Shown here: positions 43,203 through 53,200 of the stretch, one piece after another
How positions within the stretch are numbered: the stretch's first letter is position 1
Layout of the letters: the number at the start of each line of letters is the position of its first letter
Source: Methylumidiphilus sp963753955
GTDB taxonomy: Bacteria > Pseudomonadota > Gammaproteobacteria > Methylococcales > Methylococcaceae
Assembly (NCBI GenBank): GCA_963753955.1
Contig: CAVWEM010000005.1
Coordinates: forward strand, 186,001-250,000
Length of the DNA stretch: 64,000 nt
Reading direction: 5' to 3'
Made by a program: the position numbers and the translations under genes
Notes under the pieces: model-generated
What the model saw: the letters and a program-made list of their open reading frames with translations, nothing else
Told to the model about the DNA's origin: nothing
Database searches by the model: none

Positions 43203-46200
43203 ATGGAAACCCATACAGGATCAAATGCCATGCCCAGCCGCCGCGCTCTAGTCTTAACCGCCTTGCCGGTGGAATATGCCGCTGTCCGCGCCCATTTGGC
43301 AAACCTCGCCGAAGAAGAGCATCCAGAAGGCGATGTTTAAGAACACGGCCAATTTCAGGCAGGTGCGCAAGCTTGGGATGTCGGCATTGTCGAGATGGGC
43401 GCAGGCAATCCCAACGCCGCGCAAAAAACCGAAAGGGCCATCGGCTTTTTCAAACCCGAAGTGGTGCTGTTCGTTGGCGTGGCTGGCGGCTTGAAGGATG
43501 TCAAGGTGGGCGATGTGGTGGTGGCGACCAAGGTATATAGCTATCACTCGGGCAAGGCCGAAGCGGAATTCAAAACCCGTCCGGAAGTCCATATGCCGCA
43601 CTATCGCATCTTGGAACGCGCCCGCGCCGAGGCCCACAAAGACGACTGGCTTAAGCGCCTGCAACCGCCCGCCGCCGAACCCATTCCCCAGGTGTTTCTC
43701 GGTGCCATCGCGGCGGGCGAGCAAGTGGTGGTGTCCGAAGCGTCGAACAGCTACCAACTCATCCGCCAAAGCTATGGCGATGCCTTGGCGGTGGAAATGG
43801 AAAGCCACGGTTTCTTCACCGCTGTCCAAGCCCATTCCGGCCTGGAAGCGTTGGCGGTGCGCGGCATCTCGGATCATCTGGAAAACAAGGCTGAAGCCGA
43901 CGCCGGTGGTTCGCAGCCACGTGCCTCCCGCCATGCTGCCGCGTTTGCGTTTGAAGTGCTGGCGAAGCTGAATTTACAAGGCAGGTCGGGGGTTGTACCC
44001 ACGACTGGAACGTTTGAAGGCAGTCTGGATGCGCAAAAGGGGGGCAACGGGACAGCAAAGCCACCCAAACCTCAAGAATTGCCCGGCTGCGCAAAACCTG
44101 ACCCAGTCTTTAAGCCCTTCATCAGCGGCGAAGTCGGTGATTTCAGCCCTAGCAAACCGGCCTTCAATGTGCCGTTCGACAACAAAGGCGAGCCGATGAT
44201 AGGCCGCGAAGACGCGCTGGAACAGGTTCACCGCCAGCTACAAAACGGCAAGCGCACTGCCATCGGTCAAACCGCCGCATTCCAAGGCTTGGGCGGTTTG
44301 GGCAAAACCCGCTTGGCGGTGGAATATGCCCATGCCTATCGCGGCGAATACCCCAACGGCGTGATCTGGCTCTATGCCGACCAAGACATCATTCCCCAGC
44401 TAATCCGGCTGGCGGAAGACTCACGCTGGGTTTCGCCGCTATCCGACCAGAAGTTCAAGGTATACATGGCGATCAAGCGGCTGCGGGAATACTCTGACTG
44501 CCTGATTATTTTCGACAACCTGGAAAGCCAGGACGCCATCCAAGAATTCCTTCCCGCTCCCTCCGCTAACCCGCATATTCTCGTCACCAGCCGCCTAGAG
44601 CAGCCCGGCTTTACGCCGATCCCGCTGCCAACCCTGACGCCGGAATTGGGGCTGCGCTTGCTGTTGCAACTAGCCGGAAGAACGCCGGACACCGAGGCCG
44701 AGCAGCAAGCCGCACGAGACATAGTGGAACGCTTAGACGGCCTGCCTCTCGCCTTGGAATTGGCGGGCGCTTATCTTCGCCGCAGAAGCTGCATGGGGTG
44801 GCAGGAGTATGAGAAATTGCTGCACGACCTGCATGTGGCTTTTCCTCCTTTCTTGCGTAACGAATGCTTTACCCGGCACGAAGCCGACCTTTATTCCACA
44901 CTGAAAATCCACGCTGCCCTATTCAAGGAAGAGCCGCTGCTACAGCCTGTGCTGGATGCTCTCACTTGGAGCGGCCCGGCAGCCATGTCCGTTCCTTTGT
45001 TGTGCCAGATGCTGGGCCTGGAAAAGTCCACGGCACTCAGCGGCGCGTTGTCCTTGGGTTGCGAGTTGCGCATCTTGCAACGGCCTGCCGACCCTGACCG
45101 TTACGCCATCCACCGGCTGGTGCGCGAAGTGCGCCGCGCTGATATTCCGTTAGAACCCCGGCGCGCTTGGGCAGAACAATGCGTCAAACGGCAGGGGGAA
45201 TGGTTTGAAACGCGGCGGCGGAATTTCCGCGATTTGCCGCTATACGAAGCAAACCTAGATCATCTGCAAGCGTGGCGGCAAAATGCCGCAGCCTTGGACT
45301 TGCAGCTTGAAGCTGCCCGCCTGACTTGGTTGGAAGCCTATCCGGGGTACCACTGGGGGCGTTACAACGAAACCAAGAAAATTGTTGAGCAGGCTCTGCA
45401 GTTATATGATAAATCAATTGTGAAGGATGGCGAATTGAGGGCTCACTTGCTCAACGATTTAAGTTGGCTTGTTTCAAGATTAGGAGACACCAAAACCGCG
45501 CTCATGTTCGGTGAAGAAGCATTGGCAATGCGTCTTGAACTATATGGCGAACGTCATGTTGACACCGCTCTTTCATTGAGCAATGTTACGGTCTATTACG
45601 GTAAAATGAACTGCATAGAAAACGCATTAAAATTGGGCGAAAAATCCTTGGCTATTCGGCGAATATTATTTGGGGAAGACCATCCGGATACGGCAACCTC
45701 ATTGAGTATTGTTGCAGGATATTACAGCGATAAGGGTAACACGGAGGTCGCATTAACATTAGGCGAACAATCCTTGGCAATTAATCAAAAATTATTTGGT
45801 GAATATCATCCAAATACTGCTGAATCGTTAAACCGTATTGCTCACATTTATAACAAAATTGGTAACATAGAAGATGCCTTGAAACTGGGTGAACAAGCCT
45901 TGGATATTCGGCGCAAGCTGTTTGGCGAAGAGCATCCCGATACAGCGGGCTCTATAAACAATGTCGCCATTTACTACGGCAAATCAGGAGACTGGTCACG
46001 CGCTTTGGAGCTTGGTAAACAGGCTTACGTTATTCGTAAAAAACTATTTGGCGCTACGCATCCTGACACCGTTTTATCCAATTACAATATTATTAGTCAT
46101 CTAGCAAACGCCAACAAACGCCCAGAAGCCTTCCAACGCCTAGAACAGCAATTGAAACTGATAGCCCGCGACCATCCGCATTATGAAATGCTTCAGAAAA

Positions 46201-46286
46201 CCCGCGAATGGCTGTTACAAAAGCCCCTGCGCCCCGGCTTCCGCCAGCCATCCAGCAAACCCGGCAAGGGCAAGAAACGGCGTTAG
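43203..46286 (+). CDS. NLR-like STAND protein: nucleosidase/phosphorylase - NB-ARC - TPR, with one in-frame TAA
   Basis: 1,027 codons in a single frame, broken only by TAA at 43338 (codon 46), where relatives would have a Tyr-like residue. Residues ~13-260 are a PNP_UDP_1 domain: LVLTALPVEYAAVRAHL, EMGAGNPNAAQKTERAI, VVLFVGVAGGLKDV, VEMES (197-201) and GISD, the catalytic-type Glu and Asp. Residues ~325-650 are an NB-ARC ATPase: P-loop GLGGLGKT (362-369), Walker B CLIIFDN (433-439), sensor TSR (462-464), GLPLAL (513-518). Residues ~745-980 are ~42-residue kinesin-light-chain-type TPRs with the recurring LFGEEHPDTA motif. In anti-phage and fungal immune systems this layout senses an invader (TPR), oligomerises (NB-ARC) and degrades a nucleotide (PNP domain); that role is inferred. 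The TPR part is visibly AT-richer. Translation could restart at Met65 (43395). Confidence 0.85.
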
Positions 46287-46370
46287 CGGATTCCCCTGGC
46301 TTCCAAGCTCGTTTGCCTGGGAACCCAATTTTGTGAGCCATAGCGTGTCATCACGCCAAGCAGCCCGCGT

Positions 46371-46445
46371 AGGGCGGAATAGCGATAGCGTATTCCGCCG
46401 AATGAATGCGCCCCAATCCATACGACGCATTACGCTAATGCGCCC
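46371..46445. repeat. GGGCGGAATA/TATTCCGCC palindromic repeat
   Basis: GTAGGGCGGAATAGCGATAG continuing CGTATTCCGCC forms a hairpin (46370-46400), followed by ATGCGCCCC and ...AATGCGCCC. A REP-type intergenic element between the NLR-like gene and the HMA-type gene. Confidence 0.65.
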
Positions 46446-46483
46446 TTCGGCCCTTCGAGCCATAACAGCTAAAGAAGCATTCC

Positions 46484-47050
46484 ATGAGCCAGACCCAATC
46501 AAAACTGAAACACCGCGCCCATATCGCCAGCCTGACGCCAGGCCGATTGCGTATGAAACTGAATCCGCAAAGCCGTGGGGCATCGACCATGAAGGGAATT
46601 CAAACCGATCTTCAATCCCTTGAAGGTGTCCAAGATGTCAGAGTCAATCCTGCCAGTGGCAGTGTGACGATGCAATTCGACCCGCGTCGCCATAGTCCAT
46701 CCGGAATCATCCGGCTGTTGGAGGATGTCGACGTGCTGGTGGAATCAATCGGCCATTTGCCGACCGTGGAAGACGGGAAACCGGGCGACGGCCAAGGATC
46801 GACCAGCTTCCTGGCTGCCGTCGAGGACTTGAACCAACGCATCCGGTTGGCGACTGGAATACCTGTCAACCTAAAGCTTATCCTTCCGCTCAGTTTTGCC
46901 GGTGCGGGTGTATGGTCGATTGCCAGGAAGGGGTTAATGATCGAGACCATTCCCGGCTGGCTATTCCTCTGGTTCGCCTTTGATATGTTCGTAAAGTTGC
47001 ATCCGGTCATAAATGCCAAAAGGGTGACTGAGGAGTGGTCAGACTTTTGA
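46484..47050 (+). CDS. HMA-type metal-binding-fold membrane protein
   Basis: 188 residues, intact. KHRAHIASLTPGRLRMKLNP and LQSLEGVQDVRVNPASGSVT form a ferredoxin-like HMA_2 domain without the CxxC metal motif (residues ~10-85). Two hydrophobic segments follow (LKLILPLSFAGAGVWSIA at ~126-143 and IPGWLFLWFAFDMFVKL at ~153-170). Similar proteins occur near heavy-metal transporters, but nothing here confirms a metal. Function unknown. Confidence 0.7.
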   Translation: MSQTQSKLKHRAHIASLTPGRLRMKLNPQSRGASTMKGIQTDLQSLEGVQDVRVNPASGSVTMQFDPRRHSPSGIIRLLEDVDVLVESIGHLPTVEDGKPGDGQGSTSFLAAVEDLNQRIRLATGIPVNLKLILPLSFAGAGVWSIARKGLMIETIPGWLFLWFAFDMFVKLHPVINAKRVTEEWSDF

Positions 47051-47052
47051 GC

Positions 47053-47181
47053 CTAAGGGCACCTCGAAAAACCACGCACTTCGACAAGCTCAGTGCGAAC
47101 GGATCTATAAAAATCAACCTTTTCCGTACGTGCTGAGCCTGTCGAAGCATGAACGGAAGAGGTTTTTCGAGGTGCCCCTAG
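47053..47181. repeat. MITE-like element with 21-bp inverted ends
   Basis: CTAAGGGCACCTCGAAAAAC... at 47053-47073 and its complement (one mismatch) at 47161-47181 bound a 129-bp segment that also contains the inner inverted pair CTTCGACAAGCTCAG / CTGAGCCTGTCGAAG. No gene inside. Typical of a small non-autonomous palindromic element. Confidence 0.8.
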
Positions 47182-47436
47182 CCAGGCTTGCCAATCAACC
47201 AGCCCTCGCAGCCCAGCCGGAACAGCAGGCAGGCGAAGGGTTGATCTTCGCGAAAGGGCTTGCGGGCCAAACAGGAAGCGGAACAGAGGAAGCACAGGAA
47301 AACGGCGCTTGCGATTTTGGCGAACTACCGGGGCGTTTCAAGGCCGGAAAATTCAAACGGGCAAGCGGCTACTTTTCGGCCCCGCCCAGGCCAGCGGGGG
47401 GTTACAATACCGCCTCATGTACTAGCTACTGAAGCC
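47182..47436. other. Intergenic sequence with a possible minus-strand gene end
   Basis: No supported gene. On the minus strand a short open stretch ends ...REDQPFACLLFRLGCEGW and then LIGKPG stop near 47185, which could be the tail of a decayed protein; I could not identify it. Confidence 0.25.
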
Positions 47437-48447
47437 ATGACCCACCCCGCACACTTCAAACCCGCCTGGTGGCTGCGCAATGCCCACGGTCAGACCCTTT
47501 GGCCGGCTGTGTTCCGCCGCCTGCCTCCACCGCCAACCTGGCGTGAGCGCTTGCGCACTCGGGACGGAGATTTCGTCGAGTTGGATTGGTGCGGAGAAGA
47601 AGACGGGCCTTTGGTCATCTTGCTGCACGGGCTGTCCGGCTCCTCGCGCTCGTCATATATCATCGGCTTGCAACGGGCCTTGCTGAAGCGCAATTTGCGT
47701 AGCGTGGCGATGAATTTCCGGGGCTGCGGCGGACAGCCCAATGACACGGCCCGCTGCTACCATTCCGGCGACACCGAGGACTTGGATCACCTATATGAAG
47801 AAATCCGGCACCGCCAACCCAATGTCCCGTTGGCGGCGGTAGGTTTTTCCTTAGGGGGCAATGTGTTGTTGAAATGGCTGGGGACGCAGGGCAGGGATCC
47901 GGGTTTGTCCGCCGCCGTGGCGGTTTCCGCGCCGATGATCTTGAATCTCTGCGCCGACCGCATGGATGTGGGTTTTTCCAGGCTGTACCGCAACCAATTG
48001 TTGCGCGAGTTGAAGGGCTATATCCACTGGAAGAAAAACCATTTGCGCAAAATCGGCAATGGCCCAGAAGCTGAGAAACTGGAGCGGTTGGGGGATTTGT
48101 CAGCCATCCGCTCGTTTTGGGACTACGACGGGCAAGTCGTCGCCGGTCTTTATGGGTTTGAAGATGCGCGGGATTACTATGCGAAATCCAGTTCCCGGCA
48201 ATTTCTGCAAGCCATCTCCACGCCGACCTTGATCATCCATTCCCGCGACGATCCGTTCATGACGCCCCAGGCCATACCCTCGGCAGCCGAACTCTCGCCC
48301 GCCGTGCGGTTGGAGATCACGGCAGGCGGTGGCCATGTGGGCTTTGTATCGGGCAATATTCCCGGCTTTCCCCGTTATTGGCTGGAACAGCGCATCCCGG
48401 TTTTTTTGGCCGAACGGTTTGGCTGTTGTCCAAGCAGCCCGCGCTAG
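47437..48447 (+). CDS. yheT: YheT-family alpha/beta hydrolase
   Basis: 336 residues. HFKPAWWLRNAHGQTLWPAV is the family opening; ILLHGLSGSSRSSYI is the oxyanion loop; GFSLGGN holds the nucleophile Ser; HSRDDPFM the acid and GGGHVGFV the His. Substrate unproven; relatives act on esters/lipids. The frame extends upstream to 47260, but the ATG at 47437 fits the family. Ends 38 bases before dapA. Confidence 0.87.
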   Translation: MTHPAHFKPAWWLRNAHGQTLWPAVFRRLPPPPTWRERLRTRDGDFVELDWCGEEDGPLVILLHGLSGSSRSSYIIGLQRALLKRNLRSVAMNFRGCGGQPNDTARCYHSGDTEDLDHLYEEIRHRQPNVPLAAVGFSLGGNVLLKWLGTQGRDPGLSAAVAVSAPMILNLCADRMDVGFSRLYRNQLLRELKGYIHWKKNHLRKIGNGPEAEKLERLGDLSAIRSFWDYDGQVVAGLYGFEDARDYYAKSSSRQFLQAISTPTLIIHSRDDPFMTPQAIPSAAELSPAVRLEITAGGGHVGFVSGNIPGFPRYWLEQRIPVFLAERFGCCPSSPR

Positions 48448-48485
48448 GGTAACATGTTCAATTTGTTAGGGTTGAGATTAGACGC

Positions 48486-49361
48486 ATGATTCAAGGTAGC
48501 ATCGTCGCTCTGGTGACACCGATGGAGGAAGACGGGTCGATGGATATCGCGGGTTTGCGGAAGCTGGTTGAGTTCCATATCGAACAGGGTACGGACGGGA
48601 TCGTAGCGGTGGGCACCACGGGCGAGTCGGCGACGTTGAACCCGGAGGAACACTGCGAAGTGATCCGGCTGGTGGTCGGGCAGGTCAAAGGGCGGATACC
48701 CGTGATCGCAGGCACGGGGGCGAATTCCACCACAGAAGCCATCCACCTCACCCAGGCCGCTAAAGAGGCCGGGGCCGACGCCTGCCTGCTGGTGACACCT
48801 TATTACAACAAACCGACCCAGGAAGGGCTGTATCTGCACCACAAAGCCATTGCCGAAGCGGTGGACATCCCGCAGATCCTCTATAACGTGCCGGGGCGCA
48901 CGGCCTGCGACATGCAGCCTGCGACAGCGGCGCGCATCTCCCGCATTCCGAACATCATCGGCATCAAGGAGGCGACCGGCAAGTTGGAGCGCCTGCCGGA
49001 AATCCTCGCCTTGGCCAAGCCCGGCTTCCTGCTGTATTCCGGCGACGACGCCACCGGCACCGAATTTTGCCTGCGCGGAGGCCACGGGGTGATTTCCGTC
49101 ACTGCCAACATCGCCCCGCGCCTGATGCACGAGATGATCGCCGCCGCTTTGGCGGGCGACCGCGCCAAGGCGGAGGCCATCGACGCCAAACTCGCCGGAC
49201 TCCATCGTGCGCTGTTCATCGAATCCAACCCCATCCCCGCCAAATGGGCGGTGTTTGCCATGGGCCTTGCGAAAAAAGGCATCCGCCTGCCCTTGACCTG
49301 GCTTTCCGAGGGCTGCCAAGATGCCGTGCGCACCGCCATGGCCCAGGCCGAAGTCATTTAA
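48486..49361 (+). CDS. dapA: 4-hydroxy-tetrahydrodipicolinate synthase DapA
   Basis: 291 residues, intact. Condenses pyruvate with aspartate semialdehyde in lysine/diaminopimelate synthesis. TTGESATL at 44-51, Tyr133 in ILYNVPGRTACD, and the Schiff-base Lys161 in IIGIKEATGKL are all at the standard positions. Followed after 13 bases by bamC, the usual dapA-bamC arrangement. Confidence 0.96.
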   Translation: MIQGSIVALVTPMEEDGSMDIAGLRKLVEFHIEQGTDGIVAVGTTGESATLNPEEHCEVIRLVVGQVKGRIPVIAGTGANSTTEAIHLTQAAKEAGADACLLVTPYYNKPTQEGLYLHHKAIAEAVDIPQILYNVPGRTACDMQPATAARISRIPNIIGIKEATGKLERLPEILALAKPGFLLYSGDDATGTEFCLRGGHGVISVTANIAPRLMHEMIAAALAGDRAKAEAIDAKLAGLHRALFIESNPIPAKWAVFAMGLAKKGIRLPLTWLSEGCQDAVRTAMAQAEVI

Positions 49362-49374
49362 TTACGAGAGAACG

Positions 49375-50154
49375 ATGCGCTTAAATTCCTGGTTTCGGGT
49401 TGCCCTGTTTGTGGGCGTGGCCATTTCGCTGACGGCCTGCAGTTACATCGCCAGTCTTTTTCCCGACAAACAGAAACAATATCGCTACAGTAGCGAACTG
49501 CCCGATTTGGAGGTTCCGCCCGATTTGGTCGGCTCGAAAATCAGCGGCAAGGGCGCGGACGACGTTCCGATTCCCGACAAGCCCCGCCGGGAAGTGGCGG
49601 ACAAAGTATCCAGCGCAAGCAAAGATGCCAAGGCATCGTCCAGCCCGCCGCCGGCCAAAAAGCGCAAGTCCGTCAAGCACAGCGACTCCAGCGTCACCTT
49701 GGCGGACAGTGGCGACAATGCTGCGTTGATCGAAGTGAGCGAACCCTACGCCGAAGCCTGGAATGATGTGAGCCGCGCCTTAGGCCGCTTGAAAGTCGAA
49801 GTCACCGACCAAAACCGTGCGGATGGCGTGTTCTACGTTTATTACGGCGGCGAACCGCCGAAAAAGCCGGAAGAAACCAGCATTTGGGACGATGTTAAAG
49901 CCGTGTTCAATGTCGAAAAAGACAAGGCCAAGGAATATCGCGTCAAACTCGAAGACAAGGACGACTTCACCTTTGTCCGGGTCTTCGACCAAGACGACAA
50001 AGGCATTTCCGAGGGGCCGGGCTTGGATTTGCTCAAGCGTCTCCATAAAAAATTGATCACACTAGACCAGCCCGAACCGGAAGGCGAGGAAGGCAGGAAA
50101 GCTGCCGAAGCGGAAAAAAAGGAAACTGAAAAGGGCGAGGCTAAGAAACAGTAG
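49375..50154 (+). CDS. bamC: Outer-membrane assembly lipoprotein BamC
   Basis: 259 residues. Signal and lipobox SLTACSY (Cys at residue 22), then the conserved BamD-binding N-terminal stretch (YRYSSELPDLEVPPDL), a Lys/Ser-rich linker and one helix-grip domain (LIEVSEPYAEAWNDVSRALG, VTDQNRADGVFYVYY). A Glu/Lys-rich tail follows. Part of the BAM complex inserting beta-barrels. Pairs with dapA. Confidence 0.9.
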   Translation: MRLNSWFRVALFVGVAISLTACSYIASLFPDKQKQYRYSSELPDLEVPPDLVGSKISGKGADDVPIPDKPRREVADKVSSASKDAKASSSPPPAKKRKSVKHSDSSVTLADSGDNAALIEVSEPYAEAWNDVSRALGRLKVEVTDQNRADGVFYVYYGGEPPKKPEETSIWDDVKAVFNVEKDKAKEYRVKLEDKDDFTFVRVFDQDDKGISEGPGLDLLKRLHKKLITLDQPEPEGEEGRKAAEAEKKETEKGEAKKQ

Positions 50155-50218
50155 TCCTGTGGCAGTTTGATCCTGCAAGCCATTGACTTCACTTTCATTT
50201 AATCCACAGTAGCCAGCC

Positions 50219-53200
50219 ATGATTTTAAAAATAGCCGGTGCGCCCGCGCTTTCCGTCTTTCGGGAACAAAAACTGGCCTCCGGGCTGCAAGCCTTGGAAC
50301 CTGGCATCAGCGGGGTTTCTGCCCGTTTCGTCCACTTCGCCGAATTCGATAGGCCTTTGACCGAAGAGGAAAACCAGACGCTGGAACAAGTCTTAGGCTA
50401 CGTCCCGCTAGCTGCCGACGCCATCGACGGCACGCGCTTTCTGGTGGTTCCACGCATTGGGACACTATCGCCCTGGTCTAGCAAAGCCACCGACATTGCC
50501 CAACGTTGCGGGCTGGGCGCGGTCAAACGCATCGAGCGTGGCATCGAATATGTCATCCATGGGGCTGGCGGACTTGCCGATTCCCAACAGGATGAAATCA
50601 AGAAACTGTTGCATGACCGCATGACCCAGGTGGTTTTGGCTGCCGATGAATTCGAGCGCATTTTCAGCCACCACGCCCCTTCGCCCGGCCGGACATGTGC
50701 ACGCTGCTCGAACAGGGCCGGGCTGCTTTGGCGGTTGCCAATAGCCAGCCTGGGCTTGGCATTGTCAGAAGACGAACTGGATTATCTGGCGGAAAGTTTT
50801 TCCGTACTGGGGCGCAATCCCACGGATGTGGAACTGATGATGTTCGCCCAAGCCAATTCCGAGCATTGCCGCCACAAGATTTTCAACGCCTCCTGGCGCA
50901 TCGACGGCGAGGAGCAGCCGCACAGCCTGTTCGGCATGATCCGCAACACCAAGGATCGCAGCCCGGGAGGCATCTTCTCGGCCTACAGCGACAACGCCGC
51001 CGTCATCGCAGGGCCGAAAGCGCAGGTTTTCCTGCTTGACCCGCACAGCTTGGGATATGGCTACTACGAGGAAAATGCGCATATTTTGATGAAGGTGGAG
51101 ACGCACAACCACCCGACGGCTATTTCCCCCCATCCCGGCGCGGCCACCGGCTCGGGCGGCGAGATCCGCGACGAGGCGGCCACCGGGCGCGGTTCGCAGA
51201 CCAAGGCCGGGTTGACCGGCTTTTCCGTTTCCCATTTGAAGATTCCCGGCTTCCACCAACCTTGGGAAGAAGACCACGGCAAGCCGGGCCGCAGCATTCG
51301 GCGCTTGAAATCATGCTGCAAGGCCCACTGGGCGGCGCGGCCTTCAACAACGAATTCGGCCGGCCCAACATCGCCGGGTATTTCCGCAGTTTTGAAATGG
51401 CAGCCCTCACCCCAACCCCTCTCCCAGAGGGAGAGGGGCTATCTCACTCCCCTCTCCCTGCGGGAGAGGGGCCGGGGGTGAGGGCTATCCTGTACGGCTA
51501 CCACAAACCCATCATGATCGCCGGTGGCATGGGCAACATCCGCCCGCAACTGGTCAGCAAAGGCGCCATCCCGGCCGGCGCGGCGGTTATCGTATTGGGC
51601 GGCCCGGCCATGTTGATTGGCCTGGGCGGCGGCGCGGCCTCCTCGCAAGCCTCTGGCGAAAGCGCGGAAGACTTGGACTTTGCCTCGGTGCAGCGGGAAA
51701 ACCCGGAAATGCAACGCCGTTGCCAGGAAGTCATCAACCACTGCAACGCCCTGGGCGAAAACACGCCTATCTTGTCCATCCACGACGTGGGCGCGGGCGG
51801 CATCTCCAACGCCTTGCCTGAAATCATCCACGACGGCGGACGCGGGGCGCGTTTGAACTGCGCAAAGTGCCGAACGACGAGCCGGGCCTGTCGCCTTTGC
51901 AAATCTGGTGCAACGAAGCGCAGGAGCGCTACGTCCTCGCCATCAATCCTGAATCCGTGCCGCTGTTCGATGAATTTTGCCGCCGCGAACGTTGCCCTTA
52001 CGCCGTGGTCGGCAGATGCGACGGAAGAAGAGCGACTGATCCTTAGCGACGAGTTGTTCAATAACAGTCCCATCGACATACCGATGTCGCTTGCTGTTCG
52101 GCAAGCCGCCGAAAATGCGCCGCGACGTGGCCCGGCTTGAAACGCAACTCCCCGCGCTGCAATCTGGCCGGAATCACCATCGCCGAATCCGCCAAACGGG
52201 TATTGGCGTTTCCGGCGGTGGCGGACAAAAGCTTTTTGATCCACATCGGCGACCGCTCTGTCGGCGGGCTGGTGGCGCGTGACCAGATGGTCGGCCCCTG
52301 GCAGATTCCCGTCGCTGACGTGGCTGTCACCGCCTCAGGCTTCCATGCTTACACGGGCGAGGCCATGGCCATGGGCGAGCGCAGTCCCTTGGCGGTGATT
52401 AATGCGTCCGGCTTCCGGGCGCATGGCGATAGGCGAGGCGCTCACCAACCTCGCCGCGGCTTCCATCGCTTCGTTGAGTGATGTCAAATTGTCGGCCAAT
52501 TGGATGGCGGCGGCGGGCGCGCCCGGCGAAGACGCCCGCCTCTACGACACGGTGAAAGCAGTGGGCTTGGAGCTATGCCCTGCCCTAGGCATCGCCATCC
52601 CGGTGGGTAAAGATTCCTCTGTCCATGAAAACGGTCTGGCGCGAAGGCGAAGAAGAAAAAACCATGACCTCGCCGCTGTCCCTGATCATCACCGCCTTTG
52701 CCCCGGTGACAGACATCACCAAAACCCTGACCCCGCACTGCGGATGGATGCCGGACCGAGCCGCTTGGTGTTGATCGACCTGGGACTGGGCAAAAACCGC
52801 CTCGGTGGCTCGGTGCTGGCCCAGGTTTACCGGCAGATGGGCAATCACTGCCCGGATTTGGACGATCCGGCCTTGTTCAAAGCCTTCTTCGCGGCAATCC
52901 AATCTTTGAACCAAGACGGCCTGCTGCTGGCCTACCATGATCGCTCCGACGGCGGCCTATGGGCGGCAGTCTGCGAAATGGCCTTCGCCGCCCGCGCAGG
53001 CGTGGAGATTGAAGTGGACGGTCTAGGCGAAAATCCATTGGCCGCCTTGTTCAACGAAGAACTGGGCGCGGTGGTTCAGGTGCGCGAAGACCAACTGAGC
53101 ACAGTTTTGGCCCGGCTGCAAGCTGGCCGGGCTGGATAAGGCTCTCCATGTCATCGGCAAACCCCGCGACGACCGGCGCATCGCCATCACACGCCAGGGC

